Positions 51,300 to 62,275 of a stretch of DNA of 64,000 bases are shown here, piece by piece; the stretch's first letter is position 1; each line of letters starts with the position of its first letter. This DNA is from Ichthyophis bannanicus (taxonomy: Eukaryota > Chordata > Amphibia > Gymnophiona > Ichthyophiidae). The notes below the pieces were generated by a model. The model saw only the letters and a program-made list of their open reading frames with translations, was not told the DNA's origin and did no database searches. The translations under genes were made by a program, and so were the position numbers. Where the stretch lies: positions 75,236,662-75,300,661 of the forward strand of contig CM066043.1 of the NCBI GenBank assembly GCA_033557465.1, written 5' to 3'.

Positions 51300-52032
51300 G
51301 GTGTAGTGGTAGAGAGTGATCAAACTGATTTACCATGAAATTCGCCTCAAGGTTTGGCCTGGTTGGGACTGCGTCTGACCGACGTGTGAATTCTCAGGCG
51401 CCAACCGGTCCATTGCATCGGAGAGGGTTCTAGCCTCGGCGGGCGTTGGGTCCAGCTAGGCCAACACATTCGAACCCGAGGAGGGGAGTCCAGGCTTCAA
51501 CCCATGCGCTGGCTTGGGGGACGGGTACTAGATCTGGGTGTATATAGAGTTTTTATATTATTAAGTCAGACAGTACTGGAACCTGGAACCATATGGTAAT
51601 GGGAAAAATGGTAAAAGGACACTGATCACGTCCGGAGCAGTCCGAGTACTCTTGCAAGGGCTATTAAGAGCGCAAGAGGAAACCACTGACTCTTTCTGGT
51701 AAACAAAATCATGATTAATGGTAAAATTTTTGGTAAGCCTAGATAGTCAGGATTGGGCTTTTGGGAAATGCAATTGTGTTTTGTGTGAGAGATGTGTGAG
51801 TGAGAGGTCTTGACAAGGCCGAGCAAGAGTGGACTCTTGACTAGCGCAGTTCCTAGCCAGGCGACCGCATCTAGGTCACGAAACAGAGGAAGTGATTGCT
51901 GTTTGTGTCCCTATCTGTCTCCAGAGCTGTGAGGACCCCTTACCCCACAGTTTGACCTCCCTCTCCTACTGTTTGAAGTAATAATTTGTTGTACGTGATT
52001 ACGTAGTACAGACGCACCACATTACATGTAAA
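51300..52032 (+). other. Proviral leader
   Basis: Non-coding, with GC-rich segments near 51370-51540, where packaging structures are expected. No gene is seen. Confidence 0.5.
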
Positions 52033-53677
52033 ATGGGTGGGATAGAGTCTACACAAACTCCATTAGAAATCATGATCAAGAACTTTAATAAAGGGTTTAC
52101 TGGGGATTATGGTATTACAATGTCTCCTAATAGAATGGCTGTGCTGTGTGAAAGAGTGTCCGTTAATAAACAGTGCATGGCCCCGTGAGGGTACTTTCAA
52201 TGTGAGAATTATTTCTTCTGTGCATAAGAGTGTGAGAGAACGCTATCCAGATCAGTTTCCTTACATAGACTCTTGGTTAGATATTTGTGAGAAGCAGCCA
52301 CCCTGGATAAGGCAGTATTATGAGTTGAGAAAAATTATGTTAGCAAGAGGATTAGAGACAGTTGAACAGAAACCCGGGAAGGGGGGGATTGCCTATATAC
52401 TCTGCCCCAGAGTCTCCAGAAATTCTAACACGATCACTGCAGCATGTTACATTAGCACTGCCTAGACCTGAAGTTTATATAAATGTGCCATCTCTGCAGC
52501 TGGGGGAAGGGCAGACTTCTCCAATTGTAAGCCCTAAGCAAAGTAGCACTTCGGAGAGACAGACTACTGATGAAACTGAACGTGCAGAATCGTCCACAAG
52601 CATAGAATCTCCTGTAGCTATAGAAAGATTTGCTCAGAAAACATACGATTTAAGAAGTATTGGCGGTGCCAGTGAAAATGTAATGCCCCTACGTCAGGTA
52701 CCTGGCCTGCCTATCAGGGACAGATGGCTTTAGGACCTACCAGCCTGATTTACGTACCATTTTCTACAACTGATTTGTTAAATTGGAAAACACATTATGC
52801 ATCCTATACTAGCAAGCGTCAAGATTTAACTGAATTAATGAGCAGTATTATGCAAACGCACCAGCCTACCTGGTCAGATTGTCGTCAGCTCTTGTCTACT
52901 TTATTTACTACTGAAGAAAGAGTGAAAATTGTGCAGGCATCCACTAAGTGGTTAGAAGAAAACTTTGTTGAAAGAGCTAATCTAAATCCTCAGCTGGCAG
53001 CAGCGGCAGCTTTTCCAAACGAAGATCCTGGATGGGATCCAAATAGTGAAGGGGGGGCGAGAGCTTTAGCACAGTTTCGCCAAGCCCTATTACAAGGCCT
53101 AAAAAAGGGGGGCCAAAAAGCAATGAATATTGGAAAAGTAGCGGAAGTAATACAAAGTCCAACTGAATCTCCTGCAGCTTTTTATGAGCGATTATCTGAA
53201 GCATATAGACTGTATACCCCATATGATCCAGCAGCCATGGAAAATTTGCGCATGGTAAATGCAGCTTTTGTAAGTCAATCCCAAGGGGATATTAAACGAA
53301 AATTGCAGAAAATGGATGGCTTTGCAGGCATGAATACAGCGCAATTGATGGAAGTTGCTCAAAAAGTATTTATAAATCGTGATAATGAAAGAGAGAAAGA
53401 ATGTGAACGGAAAATGAAAAAGAAAGCAGATTTTTTAGCTACAGCATTGGTAGAACAGCGAGGGAGAAGTTTTTCCAACAGAAGAATGAGAGGGCGTGGA
53501 AGGAGTCGAGGAAATAGCCTACCCCCACTAGGTGAGAACCAATGTGCTTATTGCGAGGAGGGGCACTGGAGAAATGAGTGCCCGCAGAGAAACCCTACCT
53601 CACAGAGGGGAGGAGGGAGCTGGAGAGGAAGAGGGTGTAATCAGAATCAAGCAGGAACAGGTCATATGCAGTTTTAG
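52033..53677 (+). pseudogene. Provirus gag (frameshifted)
   Basis: The ATG at 52033 starts a Met-Gly-Gly N terminus, suited to myristoylation of a matrix protein. The frame is broken near 52160 and again near 52370 and 52730. Parts in order are the matrix (52033-52400), a Ser/Thr/Pro-rich linker (52440-52700), a capsid of the gammaretroviral type (about 52740-53400), a Lys/Arg-rich charged region, and one CCHC zinc knuckle (C-x2-C-x4-H-x4-C, about 53547-53590). The last part, 52724-53677, is open. Gag would form the particle and package RNA. The breaks prevent a complete product here. Confidence 0.85.
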
Positions 53678-53774
53678 CAAAAAAGAGAAGAGGCTATTGA
53701 AGGAGCTGCAGTGGCAGAAGCAGAATATAATAGTGATGAAGATTAGGATAGATCGGGCTCTGAGTTTACTTTAG

Positions 53775-54410
53775 GTCCCCAAGAGCCTATGGTCTGTATG
53801 AAGATAAAGTTCATGTATTGATCCCCTATGATAGATACAGGAGCTGAACATTCAGTAGTAGCCAAACCAGTAGCTCCTTTATCTAAACGAACTGTCACTA
53901 TTGTAGGAGCCACTGGGACAAAAGCAACTAAACCATTTTTACAGAATCGCATGTGTGAATTAGGAGGACAAAAGATAACACATCAATTTTTATACATACC
54001 AGAATGCCCTATTCCACTTTTAGGTCGAGATATGCTTGCTACACTGCAGGCACAGATAACTTTCACTGAAGAGGGAGAAATGACCCGGTGAAAAGTGGGA
54101 TATAAATGCAGTTAAATAAATAAATAAATAAAATAAAAATAAATAAATGCAAATGTCTGTGAACACAAATCCCAAACCAGCAGGATTAATGACACTAACA
54201 GTGCCACGAGAAGAAGAATGGAGATTCTACAGCATTTTTCCTGTCAAGAAAGCAACTATTCCTATTGAAATTTCAGCACCACCTGGAGTATGGGCAGAAG
54301 ATAATCCACCTGGCCTAGCAAAGAATATAGCCCCAATTCTTGTAACTCTCAAATCAGGAGCAAAACCTGTGCATGTGAAGCAATATCCTCTTCCATGACC
54401 AGCAATAGAA
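53775..54410 (+). pseudogene. Provirus protease region (stop and insertion)
   Basis: The aspartic protease motif DTGAEHSVV is at 53834-53860, preceded by sequence after the gag stop. The open part is 53828-54091, to a second conserved block with LLGRD (about 54018-54032). A repeat-like insertion at 54085-54146 interrupts what follows. A second frame (54147-54398) covers the start of pol and ends at a TGA near 54398. The role in the family is cleavage of gag and pol products. The frame is disrupted. Confidence 0.8.
54085..54146 (+). repeat. LINE/SINE-tail insertion in the provirus
   Basis: GGTGAAAAGTGGGATATAAATG and an AAATAAATAAATAAAATAAA run look like the end of a LINE or SINE, not retroviral coding sequence. 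About 60 bp. Confidence 0.6.
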
Positions 54411-57325
54411 GGAATTCATATCCATTTGAAGAGATTATTGAAACATGGATTATTAAAAGAATGCCAATCATCATGGAATACTCCTTTACTTCCAATCAAG
54501 AAACCTGGAGGTGACTACAGACCAGTACAAGATCTGAGAAGAGTCAATGATGCAATTGAAACTATACATCCAGTAGTACCAAATCCATACACACTGCTGG
54601 GATTAATTCATACTGAAGCTACTCACTTCACTGTTCTAGATTTAAAGGATGCTTTCTTCTGTATATGGCTTGCCCCTGCCAGTCAGCTTTTATTTGCATT
54701 TGAATGGAGAGATCCAACAACAGGAAGAGGAGGCCAACTTACCTGGACAAGATTACCACAAGGATTCAAAAATTCACCAACAATCTTTAGTACTTCACTC
54801 AGCAAGGATTTATCAAGTTATCCAGTTATCCCAGGAGAGAGAATTCTTCTTCAGTACGTAGATGATTTGCTGATTGCCACCAACTCAGAAGAAGAATGTT
54901 TGCAAGCCACAAGTGAACTTCTACATCTCTTGAATGAAGCAGGATACAAGGTTTCCAGAGCAAAAGCACAGCTATGCCAAAAAGAAGTCAAATACTTAGG
55001 TTTCCAGATATCCAATGGAACACGACGACTGGGACCAGAACGCAAAGAAGCAGTATGCAGCATTCCAATTCCAACTACCAGAAGACAGGTAAGAGCTTTT
55101 TTAGGTGCAGTAGGATACTGTCGAATATGGATACCTAACTTTGCTCTAATTGCAAAACCACTATATCAAGCCATCAAAGGATTGGAACAATCTCCATTAG
55201 AATGGGGACCTGAACAAGAAACAGTATTCAAGACTCTGAAGACAGCCCTGATGACATCACCAGCCCTTGGACTACCAGATGTACAGAAGCCATTTCGTCT
55301 ATATGTTCATGAGTCACAAGGAAATGCCTTAGGAGTGTTGACTCAGCCACTCGGATCTTGGCAGCGACCTGTAGCATATCTATCTAAGCAATTGGACATT
55401 GTTGCAAAAGGATGGCCACCTTGTCTGAGAGCCATCGCAGCTACAGCACTTCTAGTAACAGAAGCAGACAAGCTCACTCTAGGACAAAATCTCTGTGTAA
55501 TAGTGCCACATTCTGTTCAAACCCTTATGGATCACAAAGGAAATTACTGGTTCACCAACTCACGAATGCTAAAGTACCAAAGCATGTTGTGTGAAAATCC
55601 TCGATTGCAATTGATGGTCAGTCAGGCCTTGAACCCAGCTACACTGTTACCAATTGGTACTGATCCTCCTGATCATGACTGCATAGAAGTCATGGATACT
55701 GTATTCTCAAGTCGACCAGACCTGACAGATGTACCTTTTGAAGATCCAGAACAAACTTTCTTCGTGGATGGAAGCAGTCTTGTAGTCAATGGACATCGTT
55801 GTGCTGGATATGCAGTAGTAACCCTGAATCTTGTAATTGAATCTTCAGCCCTAGCCTCAGGAACATCAGCACAGAAAGCAGAATTGATAGCACTCACAAG
55901 AGCACTAATACTGGGAAAAGGACTCTGTATAAATGTATACACAGATTCTAAGTATGCATTCACAACATTGCATGCTCATGGAGCCTTGTACAGAGAGCGG
56001 GGATTGATAACTTCAGGAGGAAAATCTATCAAATATGGACCAGAGATATTGACATTGTTAGATGCTGTATGGGCCCCTGAGAAAGTTGCAGTTATACACT
56101 GTCGAGGACATCAAGCAGGAAAAGGAGAAATTGCACAAGGAAACAGATTTGCAGATGCCTCTGCTCGTAAAGCAACCATTACCGGACAGACTCTAACTCA
56201 GAATACTACAATTCAAGCAGTTCTATTTCCTGTACCTCTTAATTCATGGGATCCCAGATATACTACAAAAGAATTGGACTATTATTGTAAACAAGAAGGG
56301 GGAGTACTCAGAAATGGATGGATAGAACTTCCACCACAGGAGGGGAGTCAACCTCCTGGACAAATAGTGATTCCTGAAGCATTAAGTTTAGCCTTTGTTC
56401 AAGCATTTCATCAAGCAACACATTATGGAAAAACTGCAATGACAAAAGCTTTGAAACCTCATTTTTATATTTCTTTGTTGGGATCTTTGACAGCTTCAGT
56501 AGCTCGTCAATGTAAAACATGTGCCCAAAACAATGCCAGGCAAGGTCCTAATCTACCAATAAGAATTCAATCAACAGGAGTTACTCCCATGAGTAATTTT
56601 CAAGTGGACTTTACTGAAATGCCAAAAACAAATGGATACCGTTATTTGCTTGTTCTAGTGTGTACCTACTCTGGGTGGGTAGAAGCTTTTCCCACCAGGA
56701 CTGAGAAAGCCAGAGAGGTCACTAAAGTCCTACTTCGTGAAATTGTTCCACGATTTGGAATACCATTAGTCATAGGGTCAGACAATGGGCCCTCATTTAT
56801 ATCCCAAGTAACTCAACAGTTAGCTAAAGCTCTACAGATACAATGGAAGTTGCACACAGCATACAAACCTCAGAGTTCAGGGAAAGTAGAGCGAATGAAT
56901 AGAACTCTGAAATCTCAATTGTCCAAACTTTGTCAGGAAGCACATTTAAAATGGCCACAGGTACTTCCAATAGCTCTTTTAAGGATACGCTCAGCACCTA
57001 CTAAGTCATTAGGACTTTCTCCCTATGAGATTTTGTATGGTAGACCTTCACCTATTGTCAAAGGAATCAAAGGGGATATGAAGCAGATAGGATCTGAAAT
57101 TACTAGGCAAGAACTATTAGCACTAAGTTCTATTTTGCAAAATCTTCACAGATGGGTACAAGACCAATTACCCATCAACCTGACTGAACCGCTGCATCCT
57201 TACAAGCCCGGTACGGGTCAAAGACTGGAAGAAGACACCGCTGGAACCATACTGGAGAGGACCATATGTCGTCATCCTGTCAACACCCACAGCAGTGAAA
57301 GTTGCAGAACTCGAACCCTGGATTC

Positions 57326-57485
57326 TTCAGGACCAAGCAGGAAGTCAGTCCTCACATATGGGTGACGTCGGCGCCGACGGAGCCCTCGCGGAGCAATTTT
57401 CCCCAGCTTTCAAAGAAAGCCTTTGGGAATTGCAGCGCGCATGCGTGGTCCCCTTCCCGCCCAAGGGTGCCATCTTAGCCAGTCT
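57326..57485 (+). repeat. DIRS-G left inverted terminal repeat
   Basis: Nearly the same as 24538-24697 of DIRS-D, with the second base changed (TTCAGGACC for TCCAGGACC). It contains GTGACGTCGGCGCCGACGG and GCGCATGCGTGG. Confidence 0.92.
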
Positions 57486-57568
57486 TCTTTTTTACGTGGA
57501 GCCCTACAGACGTGCCCGTCTTGTCCCCGCTGAAAAAGTTGATTTTTTCGTGATTTATCTCATTTTTC

Positions 57569-58426
57569 TCTAATCTGGGACTTAAGTCCAACTCCGTCAA
57601 AGTTCACCTCAGTGCTCTCTCAGCACATCATGTGCCGGTGGACGGCAGACCTCTTTCCAGCGACCCTCTCGTGGCGCGGTTTCTCCGAGGTCTCCTTCTA
57701 CTTAAACCACCTCTGCGCCCGCCAGCACCTGACTGGGATCTGAATGTGGTTTTACAGCGGATCACCTGTCCGCCTTTTGAACCTATGGCTACCTGTTCTC
57801 TACGTTTTCTTTCTTGGAAAACCTTATTCCTGATAGCCCTCACTTCCGCTAGACGCGTAAGTGAATTGCAGGCCCTCGTGTCTGAACCCCCTTACACTCG
57901 GTTCTACAAAAATAGGGTAGTCCTACGGACTCACCCAAAATTTCTTCCAAAAGTGGTCTCCCCTTTTCACATCAATCAGGAGGTGGTACTTCCGACCTTC
58001 TTTCCCAGGCCACACTCCAGCCGAGCTGAAATGGTCCTGCATACCCTGGACTGTAGAAGGGCATTGAACTTCTACCTTGACCGTACGCGGGAGCACCGTA
58101 AAGCTGCTCAGCTTTTTGTATCTTTTGACCCCAATAAATTGGGGCTCCCGGTCTCCAAGCGTACTCTGTCCATCTGGGTTGCTGACTGTATCGCTTGGGC
58201 TTATGGGGCAGCCGGACTCTCCTTAGAAAGTCGAGTCACGGCTCATTGTGTTCGGGCGAAGGCTACGTCAGTGGCTTACCTCCGCTCTGTTCCATTGGCA
58301 GATATCTGCCGGGCCGCTACTTGGTCTTCGAGCCAGACTTTTGCGGTCCATTACTGCCTCGAGAGGGAGTCCCGCAGGGACAGTGCTTTCGGACAGGCAG
58401 TCCTCCGAAATCTCTTAGAGGTTTGA
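57569..58426 (+). CDS. DIRS-G tyrosine recombinase, N-terminally truncated
   Basis: The open frame begins near 57569 (no ATG) with LSNLGLKSNSVKVHLS; the first ATG is at 57632, giving 264 codons. Missing are about 60-70 residues of the N-terminal arm. Kept are VLQRITCPPFEPM, arginine box SARRVSELQ (about 57846-57872), THPKFLPKV, KRTLSIWVADCI, HxxR box TAHCVRAK (about 58239-58262), and WSSSQTFAVHY with Tyr near 58352-58354. The protein is nearly that of DIRS-D. A protein lacking the arm might not bind DNA well, so mobility probably relied on full-length copies. Confidence 0.85.
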   Translation, partial: SNLGLKSNSVKVHLSALSAHHVPVDGRPLSSDPLVARFLRGLLLLKPPLRPPAPDWDLNVVLQRITCPPFEPMATCSLRFLSWKTLFLIALTSARRVSELQALVSEPPYTRFYKNRVVLRTHPKFLPKVVSPFHINQEVVLPTFFPRPHSSRAEMVLHTLDCRRALNFYLDRTREHRKAAQLFVSFDPNKLGLPVSKRTLSIWVADCIAWAYGAAGLSLESRVTAHCVRAKATSVAYLRSVPLADICRAATWSSSQTFAVHYCLERESRRDSAFGQAVLRNLLEV

Positions 58427-58562
58427 GCAACTCCTACCCTCCATCCCGGATGGGGGCTACCGGTGGGTAATAATTCAGCAAAGATTCCTTCCTTCTGTAC
58501 TGCTGAGCTAGAGGGAGCTCATTTTGTGCTTAGGGTCTCCGGTAGCCTTAAGCTTGGGAGTC

Positions 58563-58660
58563 CCATATGTGAGGACTGACTTCCTGCTTGGTCCTGGAGA
58601 AAGCGTAGTTACTCACCTGTAACAGGTGTTCTCCAGGAGCAGCAGGAATCAGTCCTCACA
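58563..58660 (+). repeat. DIRS-G internal complementary region
   Basis: CCCATATGTGAGGACTGACT to GTCCTGGA, GAA, then AGCGTAGTTACTCACCTG to CAGTCCTCAC, as in DIRS-D at 29851-29948. Its presence in a deleted copy shows that the terminal and internal signals are what selection or replication keeps. Confidence 0.93.
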
Positions 58661-58743
58661 ACCCTCCCTCCTCCCCGTGGAGTTGCAATTATCTGCTTTA
58701 GTTTTTTTTGCAAATTTTTATGCTGTCTTTTAGCTATGTCATC

Positions 58744-58931
58744 TGACTGGCTAAGATGGCACCCTTGGGCGGGAAGGGGACCGCGCATGCGCGCTGCAAT
58801 TCCCAAAGGCTTTCTTTGAAAGCTGGGGAAAATTGCTCCGCGAGGGCTCCGTCGGCGCTGACGTCACCCATATGTGAGGACTGATTCCTGCTGCTCCTGG
58901 AGAACACCTGTTACAGGTGAGTAACTACGCT
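58744..58931 (+). repeat. DIRS-G right inverted terminal repeat
   Basis: Inverse of the left repeat plus about 30 bases ending GTTACAGGTGAGTAACTACGCT. GCGCATGCGC is at about 58783-58792 and CAG|GTGAGT at 58914-58922. Confidence 0.92.
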
Positions 58932-59041
58932 TTCATCACAGCAGAGTGAAATCAGCAGCAGCTCCAGAGCCAGACCAGTGGACATCAGAACATGATCCAG
59001 AAGTTCCATTGCGGCTAACTTTGCGAAGACAAGCAAATTGA

Positions 59042-59441
59042 AAAATTCAGGAAATTTTAAAAAGAGACTGTGCCAATATAGAATTCCTGAATCCTAAGAG
59101 ACTATTTGTTTATTCTGAAGAGATTATTATCAACAGAAAGAGACTATTATGGACTATATTTGAAAATCTTTGTGCCATTTTGATCAACAGTTCAAACTAA
59201 AAGGACTGTGTTTGTTGAAATACGTTGGAATCTACAGCTCTACACACCTACCAATGATATTGGTAAGGTCATGTACAGCGGAAGCTTGAGGATCTACAAT
59301 CAACACTACACCTGTTGCATGCTACTGAGAGCAAAACAGGTCAACGTAAAGTAAATAAGAAGACGACTTCGTGGTCAAGAATTATCAACAGTTGCACTAG
59401 TTTTTCAAAGACTTGCACTAATTCTTCAGAGACTTTTCATC
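59042..59441 (+). other. Provirus stretch between pol and env
   Basis: No open frame of note. A-rich, probably leader for env mRNA. No splice acceptor can be named with confidence. Confidence 0.45.
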
Positions 59442-61517
59442 ATGATTCTCTACTGTTTCATCTTGATAGCAGCCTTGAGATACTTTGAACTGACTTTTGC
59501 CTTGCCACCCTGTGTTGCATGCATAACTACTACCCGTACTGGAGAAAAGATAAAGCAAAGTCTGTGTAATCATACCTACTATACTTGTACAGGTATAGTG
59601 AGTCAATGCATATATAATGGCACAGAACTGAACATTTGCACAAAAGGAAAGAGCAGAACTTGTTTTCACCCACGACAGAATCCATCCTATTATGTGCTAA
59701 AAATATGATGGAATGATGAAGATGGAGCTCTCTTAAATGTTACTCAACAACTTGAAGACCCTACAAAACCTGCAGCTCTATATACTTTGATGCTTGTGAT
59801 GCCATAAACAGAAACTATAATCAGAAATGTGGGGCTTGGGAGAGAAATTATTATATTGATGATAAATATATGTGTCCTGAAGGAGCATATAAATGGGGAA
59901 TATGTACAGGGGTACACTCTCCAACACATTATGGTAAACCTTCAAAAGCTGATTATTACTGCCAAAATGGGAATGTGTATACTATGCTACATGGTCAGGT
60001 AGCCCTACAGGACAGGAAGGAGATAATCGTAGAGCCAATTTAGAAAAACTGTCTTTATCTAATCCAAAGACATGTAAGAAAGGTGCCTGTAATCCTTTAA
60101 GGCTCCTGGTCATAAATCCTAGTCAATGGAAACAAGGATATAGATTTGGCTTACGCATAGCAGCGGGAGGATCAGATCCTGCAACTTTTGTATATATACA
60201 ACTTAACACTAAAACTCATGTATCATCACCATATAGAATACACCATACATTCTATGAAACTATGAAATCACAGTTTGAAGTTCCTCATGCCGCACAGAAT
60301 TTGTTTCTTGAATTAGCTGGAGCCGTGGTAAACAGTCTCAATATAACTAATTGTTACTTCTGTGGAGGAACTAAAATGGGAGATCAATGGCCATGGGAAG
60401 CACAAGAATTAAATTTTTCTGTATCATATAATTATACAAATATTCATAAAGCTACAAGTGAATGGGTATTAGCTAACCCCATTGTGGGACGTCTATGTTT
60501 TGCACGTATTGGGCCACAATTTACTGTAAAGGTTGGACAGCTGGTCTGTCTCAGCCAGAAGTTTTATAATGCCTCAACGAAAAAGATGTCCTGGTGGTCA
60601 GGAGTAAAAGATCCTGAACCAACCAATCCTCTAGTTATTTTTCCTGAACTTGCTAAGTTATGGACAAATCTAGTATCACCTAATACCTGGCAAGCTCCAC
60701 CAGGGCTTTACTGGATTTGTGGAACTAGAGCATATGCTAAACTTCCTCCTAACTGGGGAGGAGCATGTGTATTGGGAACAATAAGACCGTCCTTTCTTCT
60801 ATCCACTGCCCAGGGAGAACAGCTAGGATACCCAATATACAGAACAAGACAGAAAAGAGAAGCCTTAAAAATAGGTCAATGGGACAAAATGGGGTGGTAC
60901 GGATGAGTGGCCACCTGAAAGAATTATTTCCTACTATGGACCTGCCACACTTGGGAGCAAGATGGCACATGGGGATATCGTACCCCAGTTTATATGTTGA
61001 ATAGAATTATACGTTTGCAAGCTGTTGTAGAAATAATAACTAATGAAACAAGTAGAGCACTAACGCTCTTAGCCAGGCAAATTACTCAAATGCATACAGC
61101 AATATATATCAAAATCGTTTAGCACTTGATTATTTACTAGCAGCTGAAGGAGGAGTATGTGGAAAATTGAATTTAACCAATTGTTGTTTACAAATAGATA
61201 ATGAAGGTCATGTAGTAGAAGAAATTGCTGAACATATGCGCAAACAAACATACATACCAGTTCAGACCTGGCATGGATTAGAGTTAAATGGATGGTTTGG
61301 TTCTGTGTTCTCAATGTTTGGTGGCCTGAAAACACATGCGGTAATTGCAGCACTAGTAGTAATAACATGTTTAATACTTCCATGCATTTTACCCCTCTGC
61401 CTACGTAATATATCTACAATCATTGAGAATATTGTAGAAAGAAAGACAACAGCTAAGCTCCTAGTTATGAGACGGTATCAGCCTATACCACATAACATGG
61501 CAACAACTCAAGTATAA
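59442..61517 (+). pseudogene. Provirus env (several stops and frameshifts)
   Basis: The ATG at 59442 starts a hydrophobic signal-like segment. The surface subunit is broken by a stop near 59706 and others before 60262. The open frame 60262-60906 has N-glycosylation sites, a CxxC motif (about 60352-60363), and a furin-type RQKR site at 60847-60858. Frame breaks near 60900 and 61100 follow. The transmembrane subunit (to 61517) has a C-x7-CC cysteine motif (about 61159-61190) and a membrane span (about 61330-61400), followed by a short cytoplasmic tail. Env would mediate entry in the family; this copy cannot make it. Confidence 0.82.
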
Positions 61518-61562
61518 GTGATTTGTTTCTCACCCATCTTAACATTCTGGGTGAGAATAATC

Positions 61563-61573
61563 AAAGGGAGGAA
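61563..61573 (+). other. Polypurine tract
   Basis: AAAGGGAGGAA directly before the 3' LTR, the expected primer site for plus-strand DNA synthesis. Confidence 0.85.
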
Positions 61574-62108
61574 TGTGGTAGCCAAGACCTATAGACTAGG
61601 CCATAAGCCTGAACAATGACAGGCCTCAGAACCAAGCCTGGATTTCAGTAGTGCTAAGACATAAAATTAAAAGACAGAATTGAATATTGCTTTAGAATGA
61701 AATGCTGCTATAGCAAAGTTTGCACAAAGTGAATACAATGCCTGTATGTTAAATTGTTACTCCAGAATTGTTACTTACACATTTTAGGAGCTAGATATGA
61801 CCTTGATGAAGGAAAGTAACCAGGTTTGAACCAAGCCATTGTTCAGCTAGCTGTAGAAAGCAGAGCAAAGGGCATAGATCCTGATTGGTCAAATTCAGGG
61901 AAATGTCAGACCAATAGAAAGTTTGTAGAAATTAGCATGAGACCAATAGAATGTTTTCATGTATCAAAATGTTTTGGCTGTATAAAATGAACATGTTTCT
62001 GCTAAAGCGGGGCTCTGTCACTTTTAGACAGCCTTGTATACAATAAACTGGCTTGAACCTTGATAAAGACTCCTGGTGTAATTGGTTTGGTGGCGTTCCG
62101 CCGCTACA
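61574..62108 (+). repeat. 3' LTR of the provirus
   Basis: 535 bp, TGTGGTAG to CTACA, same plan as the 5' LTR. TATAAAA at 61981-61987, AATAAA at 62042-62047. The visible indels against the 5' copy are near its start: 6 bp shorter after CCTGAAC and 2 bp longer in GACATAAAATT. Confidence 0.92.
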
Positions 62109-62112
62109 CTTG

Positions 62113-62275
62113 AATATAAAATTTAAATTAATGGAACATTAAATGAAATAAAAATTAGACTAAATATAAATGGTAGTGCATTAATTTCAGTTTCATAGAT
62201 ATGAGTCGGTACATTTTTTTCCAACTCCATTAATTGCTTCCAACTCCACGACTGACTCCATAGCCCCGGCTAATG
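62113..62275. repeat. ACTCC-rich repeat, right part
   Basis: AT-rich sequence, then GAGTCGGTAC, TTCCAACTCC, TTCCAACTCCACGACTGACTCC and AGCCCCGGCT. It is the continuation of 50345-50736. DIRS-F recombinase sequence resumes after it. Confidence 0.6.

Larger units (their letters stand above)
57326..58931 (+). mobile_element. DIRS-G: deleted DIRS keeping termini and recombinase domain
   Basis: About 1.6 kb. It has a left terminal repeat (57326-57484), a short leader to about 57568, then directly the recombinase (57569-58426), the internal region and right repeat (to 58931). Gag, RT, RNase H and methyltransferase-like parts are absent. Sequence matches DIRS-D almost everywhere. TTC flanks both sides (57323-57325 and 58932-58934). 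It inserted into the provirus pol and is the youngest element in this stack. Confidence 0.94.
54426..59041 (+). pseudogene. Provirus pol (RT, RNase H, integrase), cut by DIRS-G
   Basis: The frame 54426-57365 gives RT with LPQGFKNSP (about 54756-54782) and YVDD (54855-54866), RNase H (FVDGSS near 55761; TDSKYAF near 55942), and integrase with an HHCC zinc region (about 56405-56550) and the D, D, E catalytic positions near 56610, 56780 and 56888. A frameshift lies near 57208. The corrected frame runs into TTC at 57323-57325, where DIRS-G starts. The frame resumes at 58935 directly after the second TTC and ends at TGA 59039-59041. Before the disruptions it would have been the replication enzyme set of a gammaretrovirus-like virus. 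Confidence 0.9.
50737..62108 (+). mobile_element. Gammaretrovirus-like endogenous provirus
   Basis: Two LTRs (50737-51275 and 61574-62108), a primer binding site, gag, protease, pol, env and a purine tract are in the usual order. The 4-bp duplication CTTG flanks it (50733-50736 and 62109-62112). The LTRs differ by about 11 substitutions and two short indels by eye, about 2%, so the insertion is moderately old. The genes have frameshifts and stops, a 63-bp insertion in the protease/pol region, and DIRS-G (57326-58931) in the 3' end of pol. It is not functional as it stands. Confidence 0.93.

Noticed and set aside
59442..61517. A domesticated, syncytin-like env
   Set aside because: Several stops and frame breaks are visible, so no complete env product is possible from this copy.
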